Assembly: GCA_964634255.1 (NCBI GenBank)
Contig: CAZWJC010000005.1
Coordinates: 5,349 to 69,348, forward strand
Origin: MWDV01 sp964634255
GTDB taxonomy: Bacteria; Verrucomicrobiota; Verrucomicrobiia; Limisphaerales; MWDV01
DNA length: 64,000 nucleotides
Direction: 5' to 3'
Shown here: piece by piece, positions 7,438-18,597 of the stretch
Layout: the number at the start of each line of letters is the position of its first letter
Position numbering within the stretch: the stretch's first letter is position 1
The notes under the pieces: model-generated
Told to the model about the DNA's origin: nothing
The model's input: only the letters and a program-made list of their open reading frames with translations
Database searches by the model: none
Made by a program: the position numbers and the translations under genes

Positions 7438-9096
7438 TCACTTGGTCTGATTGGAAACGCCCTTCCGGGTTGACGGTTCAGCGGGTGGTGGGCCTTCTGA
7501 AGCAAGTTGACGGCAGGATTCCCACTGCTGCTCCCAACGCTGACTCAAGTCGCGGACTTTGTTGGGGTAATGCGCGGCGAGGTTGCGCATTTCGCCGCGA
7601 TCGGTTTTGAGGTCGTAAAGCTCCCAATCGCTGTTCTTGTCGGCGACAAGCTTCCAGTCGCCCACTCGTAAGGCGCGGTTGCCTTCGTGTGCCCACCAGA
7701 GCTGCGCGCGATGAAGATCCGTGTCTTTGGAGAGTAGTGGCACGAGGCTGCGACCGGGCCGGGGTTCGAGCGGCGGCCCGTTCCACTGCGCGAGCTGCCG
7801 GCCGCCGGCAAGTTCGAGGAACGTAGGGACGAAATCAATCACGTGCCCCGGTGTGTTGCGGAGTTCGCCACGAGCCTTGATCCCCTTGGGCCAGTGAACG
7901 ATCAGTGGCGTGCTGATACCGCCTTCCTCCACCCACGTCTTGTGGCGGCGCAACGGGGTGTTCGCGGTGCTCGACCATCCGGGGCCGAGGCAGAGATGCG
8001 TGGCCGCCGAGCCGGCCGGAGCATCCGGATCATGGCCGTCGTCGCGGACCATCATCTCGGCGCTCGCGCCGTTGTCGGAGAGAAACAAGATGAGCGTGTT
8101 GTCGAGAGCGTTCATCTGGCGGAGTTGCTCAACGACGCGTCCGATCTCGTGATCCATGCGATCCACCATCGCGGCGTGGATGGCCATTTTGGTGGCTTGG
8201 AACTCGCGTTGTGAATCGTTCAACTCTGTCCATGGCACAGGGCGATTCGTTTCGCCAGGACCGAGCTGCGCGACGGCTTTGGAGAAGTCGTAAGGCGGAC
8301 CGACCTCACGTTCGAGCGGCGGCAGAGCGTGCTGGATCAGTTGCAGTTTCTTCATTCGCTCCCAACGTTGCTGGCGGACGGCGTCCCAGCCTTCGAGATA
8401 ACGGTCGCGATACTTAGCGATGTCTTCAGGCCGCGCCTGCAACGGGAAGTGTGGCACGACAAAACAGAAGTAACCGAAGAACGGCTGCGTGGCGTGCCGC
8501 TCCGCGTGCTGCTTTAGAAACTCGACGGCGCGGTCGGCGATGTGAACGGTGGAGTAGTAACCCGTCCCGCGTTCGACCGGCGGCAACTTCTGATCATCCA
8601 GGAAATGGCTGCGCGGGTTGAAATTGCGGCCGCAGTCTTCGAGGTAGTAGGAGCGATCGAAACCGTTGGCCACGGGCATGCCGTCCACGTGCCACTTGCC
8701 GGAGTGATAGGAGCGGTAGCCCAACGGCTTGAGCATCTGTGGCAACAGTTGCGCCCACTCGGGGCGCGTGCCGCCGCTGCCACTCTTTACGCCGGGCACG
8801 GTGTCACGCCGGACCTGTTGCGGGTAATAGCCCGTGAGAATCGAGGCGCGGGTGGGCCAGCAGCGTGTGGTGTTGTAGAATTGGGTGAAGCGCAATCCGT
8901 TTTGTGCCAGCCGATCCAGATTCGGCGTCGCAATTTCGCTGCCGTAGCAACCGAGGTCGGAGTACCCCATGTCGTCGGCGAGGAAGATGACGATGTTAGG
9001 CGGTTTTGTGGCGGCAGGTTGCGGGCTGGTGCATGAAGCCACAGACAACACCAGCGCCGTGGCACATGCCAAGGATGCGGGATACCGTGCGATCAT
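7438..9096 (-). CDS. S1-family sulfatase, predicted lipoprotein
   Basis: This 552-aa arylsulfatase-type enzyme carries PNIVIFLADDMGYSDLGCYG and the canonical formylglycine motif CWPTRASILTG at residues 79-89. GKWHVDG and FLSDNGASAEM complete the active-site pattern. The C-terminus ELYDLKTDRGEMRNLA is the usual family tail. The start is placed at MIARYPASLA because a lipoprotein signal with lipobox VASC (Cys22) follows directly; longer forms upstream add an unlikely Pro/Arg-rich leader that overlaps the promoter of the divergent gene. It is probably anchored in a membrane facing the periplasm and desulfates oligosaccharides. It is divergent from the alpha/beta hydrolase across 100 bp. Confidence 0.92.
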   Translation of the reverse strand: MIARYPASLACATALVLSVASCTSPQPAATKPPNIVIFLADDMGYSDLGCYGSEIATPNLDRLAQNGLRFTQFYNTTRCWPTRASILTGYYPQQVRRDTVPGVKSGSGGTRPEWAQLLPQMLKPLGYRSYHSGKWHVDGMPVANGFDRSYYLEDCGRNFNPRSHFLDDQKLPPVERGTGYYSTVHIADRAVEFLKQHAERHATQPFFGYFCFVVPHFPLQARPEDIAKYRDRYLEGWDAVRQQRWERMKKLQLIQHALPPLEREVGPPYDFSKAVAQLGPGETNRPVPWTELNDSQREFQATKMAIHAAMVDRMDHEIGRVVEQLRQMNALDNTLILFLSDNGASAEMMVRDDGHDPDAPAGSAATHLCLGPGWSSTANTPLRRHKTWVEEGGISTPLIVHWPKGIKARGELRNTPGHVIDFVPTFLELAGGRQLAQWNGPPLEPRPGRSLVPLLSKDTDLHRAQLWWAHEGNRALRVGDWKLVADKNSDWELYDLKTDRGEMRNLAAHYPNKVRDLSQRWEQQWESCRQLASEGPPPAEPSTRKGVSNQTK

Positions 9097-9196
9097 GGGC
9101 GAGAGTCTGACGGTCCACCGCGGGATTGGGAAGTCTGGAGGAGGTGGATGGCTTTTGAGGCTTGCCGGGCATAATCGAGACTGGGAGATTCGGCGC

Positions 9197-10105
9197 ATGA
9201 CAATTCCCCGGTGGATTCGAGTGACGCTCTGGAGCATCTTGGCGGTCGTCTTGCTGGTTGCCACTTTCGTCGGCGCAATCTGGCTCTACTTCCATCCGAG
9301 TTATCAGCGGACAAACGGCGTGGTATACGGCCAACGCCAGGGCCGTGGACTCACGCTGGATGTCGTGCGTCCGGCGAAACCGAACGGATTCGGAGTGGCG
9401 CTGCTGGTCAGCGGTGGCTGGAAATCCAGCACTAACTCCTTCCAGCCGTGGATGGCTGCGCCGCTCTTGCGCCGGGGCTATACCGTGTTTGCTGTCTGCC
9501 ACATTCCGCAACCGCAGGCGACGGTGATGGAGATAAACGACGACATGCATCGCGCGATCCGTTTCATCCGGCACAACGCGCAGCAATACGGCGTGGATCC
9601 GAATCGCCTCGGAGTCACGGGAGGCAGCGCCGGCGGACACCTGAGCTTGATGCTCGCCACGCGCGGCGGTCCGGGGCCGACGGATGCGCCGGACGCGGTG
9701 GACCGCGAAAACAGCGCGGTGCAGGCGGTCGCCATCTTCTATCCCGTCACCGATTTGTTGAACCTCGGCGATTCGACGGAGAACCTGCACGACGGGGGGC
9801 CGCCCAAGAGCTTCGTGAAAGCGTTTGGTCCGAACTCGACCAACTTGACCATCTGGAAAGGCATCGGCCACGATCTCTCGCCGATTTTCCACGTGCGTTC
9901 CAACCTGCCCCCCACCTTGATCTACCACGGGGACGCGGACACGCTGGTGCCGTTGGACCAGTCGCAGCGTTACCAAGCCGAGGCGCGCAAGCTGGGTTGC
10001 GTGGTGGAACTGGTGGTGCATCGCGGCGGAAAACACGGCTGGCTAAGCATGGTCTGGGACATCCGGCAATTCGGCAACTGGTTTGACCGACATCTGCACC
10101 CATGA
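9197..10105 (+). CDS. Alpha/beta hydrolase (esterase/lipase type), membrane-anchored
   Basis: The product has 302 aa. An N-terminal transmembrane helix or uncleaved signal (residues about 8-32, WSILAVVLLVATFVGAIWLY) is followed by an alpha/beta-hydrolase domain. The nucleophile elbow is GGSAGGHL near residue 145, the acid is in YHGDADTLVP and the His is in RGGKHGW, so the triad is complete. It resembles BD-FAE/carboxylesterase-type enzymes that remove acetyl or feruloyl groups from glycans. The start is ATG 9197, immediately before the hydrophobic segment; a longer in-frame version would run antisense into the sulfatase gene. The divergent arrangement with the sulfatase suggests a shared control region at 9097-9196. 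The substrate is unknown. Confidence 0.85.
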   Translation: MTIPRWIRVTLWSILAVVLLVATFVGAIWLYFHPSYQRTNGVVYGQRQGRGLTLDVVRPAKPNGFGVALLVSGGWKSSTNSFQPWMAAPLLRRGYTVFAVCHIPQPQATVMEINDDMHRAIRFIRHNAQQYGVDPNRLGVTGGSAGGHLSLMLATRGGPGPTDAPDAVDRENSAVQAVAIFYPVTDLLNLGDSTENLHDGGPPKSFVKAFGPNSTNLTIWKGIGHDLSPIFHVRSNLPPTLIYHGDADTLVPLDQSQRYQAEARKLGCVVELVVHRGGKHGWLSMVWDIRQFGNWFDRHLHP

Positions 10106-10117
10106 ACCTCTTGCCGG

Positions 10118-11566
10118 TCACTTGACTGGCTTGCGCGGCGTAAAGCTGTACGGCTTTGTGTCGGGCACGACCCGGACGGGAGTGGTGAATTTGAACGGCG
10201 CGGCGGTACCGCCCGGGAATGTGAGTTCGACGAAGAACGCTGTCCACCCTTTCGCCGGTTTCGGAACGCTGGCTACGAAGATGCCGCCGCCCTGATCGGT
10301 CAACGGCGCGCTGAGCCAGTTCGTCCCGAAAGTTTCCAGCCGGAAATCGCGCGCACTTGGATTGGTTGCCTGCCAGAGCTTGACCTCGGTGGGCTTGTCC
10401 TGAGTCTTCACCCGAATCGAGCCATCGCGTTCCATCGTCCAACCGAACCTCGGCAACGGCACGTTGTGGAGCACGGCGTGGTAGCAGGCCTCGAGGGTTT
10501 GGTAGGCGTCCGATCCTTTGAGCGAATGATCGGCATTGGGGACATAGCGCAGGTATTTCACGCCGGGCAAATCGTCGAAGTAGAATTGCGATGAATCCGG
10601 TAGGAAGAATTGGTCGCCGGAAGCGTTGAGGATGAACTTGGGCATCGTCAGCCGGTCGCGATATTCGTACATATCCTCGATCTTGAGCAGCGCGTGCATC
10701 TCCGGTGTGCCCATCCAATCCATGATGTTGAACGCGGTATAATCCCCGACGGCTGGAGCCCAGAAGCCGTACGCGGCGTAATGATGCAGCATGGACGGCT
10801 CAAGGTTCAGCACGTCAATGACGATGGGCATAATGGCGATCACGCGCTTGTCCACGGCGGCGGTGGTCCATGTGGTCCAGCCCCGCTTGGACCCGCCAGA
10901 CACGACGAAGCCGTCCACCTTCCACTGCCCCCCTTGGGGGCTTCCGCAAAAGGTGGTGATGGTGTCCATGGCCCGCACGGCAGCCTTGGTCATCGGCAGG
11001 CGAGCCGGCCACTTCGGGTCTCCGGTTAGCAGGAACTTGTCCCAAGTGTAAGCAATCAAGGAATCCTCCTTCCTGCCTTCCGTTTCGCCAGCGAACACCA
11101 GAGGTTGATTGGGGACCATTTTCAACTCGGTGACGACGGATTTCGTGGTGAGCGCGATCTTGATGAGGTTCTCATTGGCCGAAGTCGGCACTTTACCGTC
11201 GTTCGCGCCGCCCGCGATCATGAGCAACGCCTTTGAGCTGGCAACCTCGTCTGGCTTGACCACGATCATCCAGTGTTTCCAAATGGGCCGGTCCACTTCT
11301 TTGGGCGTCAACCAAGCCTGCGAAGTCATCTCCAACAGGGAGACCTTGTAGCCCTTTCCCGGCAGTGTGCTCACCAGGCTGAAGCTGTAATTGGTGTCGG
11401 GCTTGGCGACGTAATCGTCCAAGGCGGTGCGTTCGCTGGCAACTGAGCTGGAAGGCACACCGGCCGTGGACTGAGGCGACGACGGCTTTGGGGAGCAGCC
11501 GGCCAGGATGAACGTGGCAATCGCAGCCAATAGGCAGCGGTTCAAGAGCAGGTTGAACTTCTTCAT
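10118..11566 (-). CDS. PhoPQ-activated pathogenicity-related (PqaA-type) lipoprotein
   Basis: The product has 482 aa with a lipoprotein signal (MKKFNLLLNR..., lipobox LAGC at Cys24). It matches the PqaA family, an alpha/beta-hydrolase-like group: VVSGGSKRGWTTWTTAAVD holds the nucleophile Ser, NASGDQFFLPDSS the acid and NADHSLKGSDAY the His. DKFLLTGDPKWPARLPM is also conserved. The biochemical activity of the family is not settled; the intact triad suggests an esterase or peptidase. The start at 11566 is chosen for the signal peptide. It ends 12 bp from the stop of the convergent alpha/beta hydrolase gene. Confidence 0.85.
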   Translation of the reverse strand: MKKFNLLLNRCLLAAIATFILAGCSPKPSSPQSTAGVPSSSVASERTALDDYVAKPDTNYSFSLVSTLPGKGYKVSLLEMTSQAWLTPKEVDRPIWKHWMIVVKPDEVASSKALLMIAGGANDGKVPTSANENLIKIALTTKSVVTELKMVPNQPLVFAGETEGRKEDSLIAYTWDKFLLTGDPKWPARLPMTKAAVRAMDTITTFCGSPQGGQWKVDGFVVSGGSKRGWTTWTTAAVDKRVIAIMPIVIDVLNLEPSMLHHYAAYGFWAPAVGDYTAFNIMDWMGTPEMHALLKIEDMYEYRDRLTMPKFILNASGDQFFLPDSSQFYFDDLPGVKYLRYVPNADHSLKGSDAYQTLEACYHAVLHNVPLPRFGWTMERDGSIRVKTQDKPTEVKLWQATNPSARDFRLETFGTNWLSAPLTDQGGGIFVASVPKPAKGWTAFFVELTFPGGTAAPFKFTTPVRVVPDTKPYSFTPRKPVK

Positions 11567-11939
11567 GGTCGTATCAAACAGAATCCGTCTGGTGGTGCGA
11601 GGCCGGCCTGCGGAGGCGAGGGGTGCCGGAGGGATTCGAGTTGCGGCTACGGGGAGACGTAAATGACGCGGACAAGCGATATATGGAGTGACCGGTTGGG
11701 CGTGACGCACGCCTGCCTATTAGCATCAGCCGAGCACCGCGGCAACCGATTTGTTTTGACGGAGGCAGCGGATCTGGTTTTCGAACGATGAAGGCTCGGT
11801 GCTACTCGCTTACCAGCACCGTGGCCGGGGCCAGGCGATCAGTCTGAGTGCGTCGGGGCCGTGCGGCGGCGTTTGTCAATGAAGTCGTGATAACTTGCAT
11901 TGCGGATTAAATGTCCTGTTTCGACGGATTCTCAGCCGG
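11567..11939. other. Intergenic region, no gene seen
   Basis: These 373 bp lie upstream of the PqaA-type gene and downstream of the giant CotH gene, both on the minus strand. No convincing ORF, RNA gene or strong terminator is visible. The copies AGCACCG and CGGTGCT near 11726-11800 form a weak inverted repeat. The promoter of the PqaA-type gene should lie at its lower-coordinate end. Confidence 0.4.
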
Positions 11940-14900
11940 TCACTTCCCAAGAATGCGGTAGAATGAACGGTTGTTGGTGCGGCTGATTGAGAAGCTGCGA
12001 TTGGTCGTCGCCGGATCAAGGTTCTCCCACACCGCATCAGCCAGGCTGGGCGCTGTCTGTAATTGAAAGGGAGCGAGTCCTCCCTTCCAGCTCAAGACCA
12101 GGTTGTCACCCTGCAACGTGGCGCTGACTTGGATCGGCACAGATACGGTTACGGTGAGTGCTGCCACCGCGCTGGTGGCGCTGCCGGCGAGGTTGGTGAC
12201 GATGACGGTGTAATTGCCCGCATGCGCCGGCTGGACACCGGTGATGGAGTAATTGGTGGCCGTCGCTCCGACGAGGTTGGCGCCATTGAAGCACCATTGG
12301 TACGTCAACGGTGCGCTGCCGCTGGCGGCGACAGCGAAGGAGACGTTTGCGCCCGCGACAACGGTTTGGCTTTGAGGCTGGTTGGTGATTGCGGGGGGCA
12401 CGGCCACGGTGAGTGCTGCCACCGCGCTGGTGGCGCTGCCGGCGAGGTTGGTGACGATGANNNNNNNNNNNNNNNNNNNNNNNNNNNNNNNNNNNNNNNN
12501 NNNNNNNNNNNNNNNNNNNNNNNNNNNNNNNNNNNNNNNNNNNNNNNNNNNNNNNNNNNNGGTACGTCAACGGTGCGCTGCCGCTGGCGGCGACAGCGAA
12601 GGAGACGTTTGCGCCTGCGGTAACGGTCTGGCTCTGGGGGGGACTGTCGATGATCGGCTTCGAACCAGCGTTTACCACCAGCGTTGCCACTCGACTGGTT
12701 ACTGAACCCGCCGGGTTGAGAACGATGACCTCGTAACCGCCCCCGTCGCTCGCGGTCACAACGGAAAGTGTGAGTGCGCTGCTGCTGGCGCCGGGGAGGT
12801 TGGTGCCGCCTTTGCGCCACTGGTAGGCGAGCGGTGCGTCGCCCGTGGCCGAGACAGTGAAGCTTACGGCGACACCTTCGGTGACCGACTGGCTTTGGGG
12901 CTGGGCGGTGAGGGCCGGCCCCAGGACAGTGCCCAAGAGGGTCAGCCGCAGATCGAACGCGACGTCGCTACTGCTCCGGCTAGATTGGTGGACCTCGGCC
13001 GCAATGAGGTTCGAGCCGAGCTTGAGGTAGTTGGTGGACAGGGTGGCGGTCTGCCAGACGGTGCCTTGGTCGGAACAGTTGGTGGCCAACTGCGTGTAGG
13101 CGACGATACCCGTTGGCAGGTTGTCCCGCCATACCGGCGTGCCGTTAATGTAAACAATCGCTCCGTCGTCGCGCATGACTTCCAGGAAGAGGTTCGTCAT
13201 GCCGGCCAAGGACGCGATGTTGACCTGCTTTCGGAAGTAGTACGCCGGGTGTCTGTTGTTGGAGGTGCCCCCGTAGCTCAAGATGGTGGTGAAACCGCTG
13301 TTGGCCGTATCGGTCTTGAAGCCCAGTTTGCCGGCGCCGCTGGACCAGGTGACATCACTGAAGTCTTCTGCGTTCCAGTTCGTAGCCTGCGCCACCCCAT
13401 TGTCGAGATAGCGCCAGGTGTCACCGGCCGGAATGAGGACGGAGTTGGCCAGGACATTGCGCACAAAAACCGTTACGGTCGTTGACGCGCTCGAATCGCC
13501 ACCGTCGTCGCGGGCGATCGCGCTCAGAGTTCGATAACCAGAAGTCGCAGGCCTCCAACTGAAACTGAAGGGCGACGTCGTTACGGTGTTCAGGAGGGTG
13601 CCGTTCTCGTAGAACTCGACCGCCGCCACTGCCCCGTCCGCGTCGGTCGCCTGGGCCGACAACACCACACTTTCGCCAGGAGCGAAGACCGCCCCGGTTG
13701 CGGGTGCAATGATCGAAACGGTGGGTGGTTGCGAGGTCACCGTGATGCTCACAGCCTCGGAGAGCGCCACGCCGCCGCCGTTGTCCACCGCACGGGCTTT
13801 GAGTTCGTGGACGCCCGCCGGTGCGTTGCTCCAGTTGAACGTAAACGGCAACTCGGTGCTGCTGCCTATTTGGACACCGCCAGCGTAGAACTCAACCGAC
13901 ACCACTGATCCATCTGGGTCGTGGGCGCTGGCGACCAGGGAAATGGCGGGCGTGCGCCCCACGACTGCGCCCGGGAGCGGTGCGGTTAGCGCGACGGAAG
14001 GAAGCTGGTTGACGCCGTTCGTCTTCCCGGCCGAAGTCGCGCCGGCAACCCAGTTGGTCGGATCGTTGCCAAACGCGGCCAGTGTCCGACGTTGCAGGGA
14101 GTTGCCCAGTCCGTCCGCAAGCGACGACCAGGCCAGGCTGTCGCCGTATTGCACCTTCTCCGCGAGCATGTAGGGAACAAAGACATTCGTCGTCAGGTCC
14201 GGTTTATCCGGCCATTTCAACTCGATGGTATCTTCGCTGTTGTCGAGTTTGCCCGACCACGGACCATATACGGACACGGTTTGAGGCACGTCATAAAGCG
14301 CGCGGAAGTTGGCCAGTCGCGTTGCGTTAGTCGAGGGGTCAAATCCGACGATGAGCAACCGCGCACCCGCCGCCAGGGATTGGTTCAAGGGGAAATCGAA
14401 GTCCACCGCGTTGCGCAGCCGCCACGTGTTGGTCCGCGCTGCGGTGCCGTAACCGGGCTCGCTCGTGAAGGTGCAATAGAGCGGCACGTTGGTCGTCGCG
14501 ATGTTCTGCAGCTCAATGAACTCGTCCAGATCGTTGTCCGTGCCATTCGTCAGGTCCGGTGGGTGATACATGATTTCGGAGACCACGATTGGCCCGACGC
14601 GTGGCGGCGCGTTGTTCGTGCCGAGCGTCTTCGCGCTCTGGAGCACAAGCAATTCCTTGCCTTGACTGGTGACATGTCGGCCGAAGCTCACGCCGTTGGG
14701 TGACTCTGGAAAATCAAACCCATGCACGTAACCGGTCAGGTTGGTGTTCGCATCCCCGCTGAACAGATAAGCCATTTCCCCATACTCGGAGAACAGAAAG
14801 CTGGTGGCGCCGACGTTGAAATGTCCGGCGTCGAGGATCAGGTATCCGGCGGCGGGAATGGTCGTGCCGGCGGCGATGCGGTATTTCTTCGGATGGTAGA

Positions 14901-17900
14901 AATCGTCGGTGAGAAACCAGCCCCCGACGTTCACCGGGGCTGCGGAGGGATTGAACAGCTCAACGGCATCCACGTCCGGCAGGTCGGTGTGGGCGAGAAT
15001 CTCGTTGATCAGCACCGTGGGAATCGTTGGCAGGACATCCGCGCTGCCGGGGGAACCATTCAGCGCACCGCCGGCCCGCCAGCTCGCCTTGTCGCCCCAA
15101 GTGGACCAGAGCGCATTCTCGTCCCGGATTTCGAGTGAGAAGCCGAGACCGTCCGTGATGGGATACCAACTGTTGTTGTATGCGAATTCCAGCACCTTCT
15201 CGCCCGAGGAGTCGTCTAGGCGTAACGTTTCGCCACTGCTGTCCAGTGCGCCGACGTATTCGCCGGCGATCAACCGGCCACTGCCATGCCGGGCGGTGAA
15301 TGCAGTCTGGTTCCGGACCACCAAGACGCGCTGGCCGGGCAGGAGTTGAGTAACGGCGCTGCCGGTGAAGTTGAAGAGTACACCGCCGGAGAATCGCACG
15401 TTGGCGAGATTCAGCGTCACGCTGGTTGAGATGTTCTTGAGCTCGATGTACTCGAACTGCTGCGCGTCGCTATCGAGGGCCGGGGCGGGTGACGGGTTGT
15501 ACATGATCTCTGTGATGCGCAAATAACGCTGCACGGCTGAAGGCGTGCCGACGAAGCCGTTGGTGGAAACCAACCGGCCGAGGTTGTCCGTCAGGGCGAG
15601 GCTTTCCCCCCACGCATTGAGATGGCCGCTGGCTCCGCCCTGCACCAACAAGCCCATGCCTCCACGCGGCGCAAGGGCTCGACTGCGGAAGGCACGCGAG
15701 CTGGGCGTAACGTATAGTGCGGTTCGCGCCGGAAGGACGGTGCCAGGTTGGAACTTGTGCCCGATGCCTCCCTCAAGTTTCCACTCTGAAATGTCTACGG
15801 CAAACCCGTTGGCGTTGGTCAGGCTGACGAACTCCTCGTCCTGGTTGCCTGAGACAGGATTGTAGTCCCAGCCGACGATGGAGATGACAACGTTGGTTGG
15901 TTGAGCGAGCGGGATTCCGGCGTTTTGGGCTTTGCCGATGCCAACGGACAACGCCGTGTTGGTGACGCTGTGTTTACCGTAGAAATATTGCCGGCGTTTG
16001 ACGATAAAATCGTTGATCAGGATGTTGACCCCGTTGGCTGGCGTGATTCCGGGATCGAAGTTGCACTGGCCGCCATTTCCGGGCCAACCCCACCAGTTGC
16101 GGTCCCGCAGCGCTTCCTCAGCGATGAGATCGCGCCAGGTGAGCACCTTGGTTTCCAGCGGCAGCGCGCTGGTCGGCGTGCCGGGTGGCTTCACCCAGGT
16201 ATCGAGAAAGGTGCGCATGCGGCGGAGGAACATCTCGCGGGCCTGTGGCACTTGAAAGATCGCGTCGTACATCCGGTTCCAGTTCCCACCACCACTGGAA
16301 GGGATGGCCTGTGAGGAACCGTAGAGCGGGAAGCTCTTAAGGTTGTCGTTCGTCACTTGGATGCCGTTGTATTCCCAGGAATCCATGTAGGCGGCGCCGA
16401 AGGAGAGATTCATGTCGAACGGCACAATCCGCCAGAGGTCGTCGCCGTCATTGTCGTGATAGACACTCATGTTGGCCCACACGTCGTCGTTCTCATGGAC
16501 GAACCGCGCGACGACGAGATAGTTGATAATCTCTGGCAGATCGAGGCGGTCGAGCATGTTGGTCCAGCGCTGGCCGCTGGTCAGGGATTCGGCGATGCTG
16601 TTGGCTAGGGCTGTGTAATCGGTATTGCCTTCCCATTTACGGGTCTTCTTTTCGAATCCACCGGTGCTGCTCCCCCACGGATCAATGACACCGGCGGCAT
16701 TGTACAGCGCGCCGTTCGGGTCGTATCCCAGCCGTTCCAGCAGCTCCTCGCCATGGACGTCGTTGTGATTGGCGAGTTGGTAGAATGCGCCATTGAGCTG
16801 CAGCCGCCACGGTTCGTAGAAGGGCGCCGGGGCGCCCGTGACGTCGCACAGCCAGAAGCTCAGCCCCTGTCGCATGAACGCGGGGTCGGGATAGTCAGCC
16901 GTGAAGGAGGTCTTTCGGACGCGACCGCCGGGGCCGGGATGCCGGAAGGGATGTTCCTTGTTGAATTCAACGCGGTGGGACTTCTTGTAATAACCCGACG
17001 TGCTGTTGCCGCGGAGGGACATGAAGATGTTGTCGTAGAATTCACCGTCGTAGAATGCTGAGACGCGCCCGCCTGCCTGCGAATCCGCTCCAGTCTGCGA
17101 AGTGCTGCCGCCAGGGCCCGTGCCCGGCTGGAGGACGCTCGTTGGCGCAAAGAGGTGAAGAACCGGCAGCTTGCTGCTGACGTAATCTGGCTGAATGACC
17201 GTGCCCAGGTACTCCGCCGTATCTGTGGGACTTTCGAAGAGCGGCCAGCGTGAGGTGCGGCTCAGCGAGTCTCCGGCGGTGATATACCATCGCACCATCT
17301 GGCCGGCGGAATAATTCGCCGGGGCGATGACCGCGCCATAGACGCCGTCACCCGCGGCGCCATCGCCGTGCGCTCCGTCGTCTCGCAAGGCAACGCGATT
17401 CGTGACGCCGAACATTACGCGCCAATTCAAGGTAACGCTGGTTACAGGGGCGAAGGCTTGGGCGACCTTGCAGGTGACGGTGAGGCTCTGGTTGACGGCA
17501 GGCGTGTTGGGGAAGTGGCCAGCGAAGGTTATGATCGGCCCGAGGTCCTTGGCGCCAGTGCCGTTAAGGCCGGTGGGCGTTGGGACCACAAAATAGCGCC
17601 CCTCCGCCTGATACGCCGTTCCGCTCCAGGCCAGTTCCGCAAGCAGGAGGAAGCTTGCGTCGCTGGTGGTCAGGTTGAGTCCTTGGATGGCCAGCATGTT
17701 GTCGCCGCTTACCAGTGAACTGCACAAGCTCGTGAGGTCGAACTCCGCAAACTGCACGGCATCTTCCGGCGCGCGGGCGGCGGTGGCAGTAGAATTCCAC
17801 TCCGGATCGGACGGCGTGTTGGCCCCGGCTGCGGGGGCGCCGTTCAGCCAGGCCGCAAAACCATCCTCATACTTCACGCGCAAGGTGAGTTGATCCGGCA

Positions 17901-18597
17901 ACGCGCGGTTGGTGAATGCGAACGGCAGCCGGTAGAAGACCGAGGCATTGACGTTCTGCATCGCCGCGCGGACATCGCTCTTGATCAGGGCTGCGTAACC
18001 GGAATGGGAGCCGAACCCGATGCCATTTGTGGCGGCGGTCCAGGTCATCGCGTTGAAATTGTTCGAAGTCCAAGTCCGACCGAAGCTCTCGTCCAGTGGA
18101 ATTGTCACGCGACCCACCGTGCCCGTGCTGATCGCTGTCTGGGAGAAGGGCTGGGCTCCAAAACCAAAGGACACGTCCGGCATCTGTGCCGGGTACGTCG
18201 GCGAGAACTGCGTGGCAATGCTGCCGTCGGGGCGGACCAGGGCCAGGTACTCACCGGCGGCGTCGAGTTTGAAATTCGTGTGCAGCGCGGCGCCGGGAGT
18301 GCGCCGGTTGCGATCGGAGGCAAATACGATGAGATGCTGTCGGGGGGGCAGATTCGTCGCCGGGAATTGCCACTTGGCCAGTTTGCTGGAGGAGTCCGTG
18401 AGATACCAACCCGCCAGGTTCACGTTCGTCGCGCCGGCATTATAGACTTCGAGCCAATCCGAGTACTCGCCGTAGTCGTCCGCAAGCGTTCGGCTGTTGC
18501 TCGCCATGAACTCAGTGATCTGAATCTGAGCGGACACGGGACGCAGCGGGGAAGCGCATAGTGCGCACAACGCAACAAGCACGAGTCTCGATTTCAT
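11940..18597 (-). CDS. Giant secreted LTD/CotH/Ig-like surface protein (contains assembly gap)
   Basis: This is one gene of about 2,216 aa if the N gap is really 93 bp (see findings). Signal peptide at residues 1-24 (start MKSRLVLVAL). Domains in rough order: lamin-tail domain (25-130, ITEFMASNSRTL); CotH kinase-like domain (about 490-740) with SLRGNSTSGYYKKSHRVEF, HENDDVWANMSVY and VPFDMNLSFG; four more lamin-tail domains (about 900-1430; EIMYNPSP, INEILAHTD, SEIMYHPPD); two Big_9-type domains (about 1530-1715); a sandwich domain (about 1720-1890); and at least three Ig-like domains (QPQSQSVTEG, QPQSQTVVAG). The C-terminus ends RSFYRILGK. CotH proteins phosphorylate secreted proteins in spore-formers; here the enclosing multidomain context suggests a cell-surface structural or modifying role. 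Its function is unproven. Confidence 0.85.
12151..12615 (-). repeat. Near-identical 255-bp Ig-domain repeats flanking the gap
   Basis: The 55-bp stretch at 12151-12205 is identical to 12406-12460 (offset 255 bp), and 12299-12353 is identical to 12561-12615. Each unit encodes one 85-aa Ig-like domain. The near-identity explains why the assembler stopped here. Confidence 0.9.
12461..12560. other. Assembly gap (100 N)
   Basis: There are exactly 100 N within the Ig-repeat array, the conventional size for a gap of unknown length. As written it shifts the reading frame by one base between the flanking parts of one gene. Confidence 0.99.

Noticed and set aside
8969..9196. Longer N-terminus of the alpha/beta hydrolase
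   Set aside because: It would overlap the divergent sulfatase start, and the membrane helix begins only after ATG 9197.
12106..12470. Frameshift and early end of the CotH protein after the gap
   Set aside because: The shift disappears when the N run is 93 instead of 100 bp, and the other frame continues with Ig repeats to a proper C-terminus.
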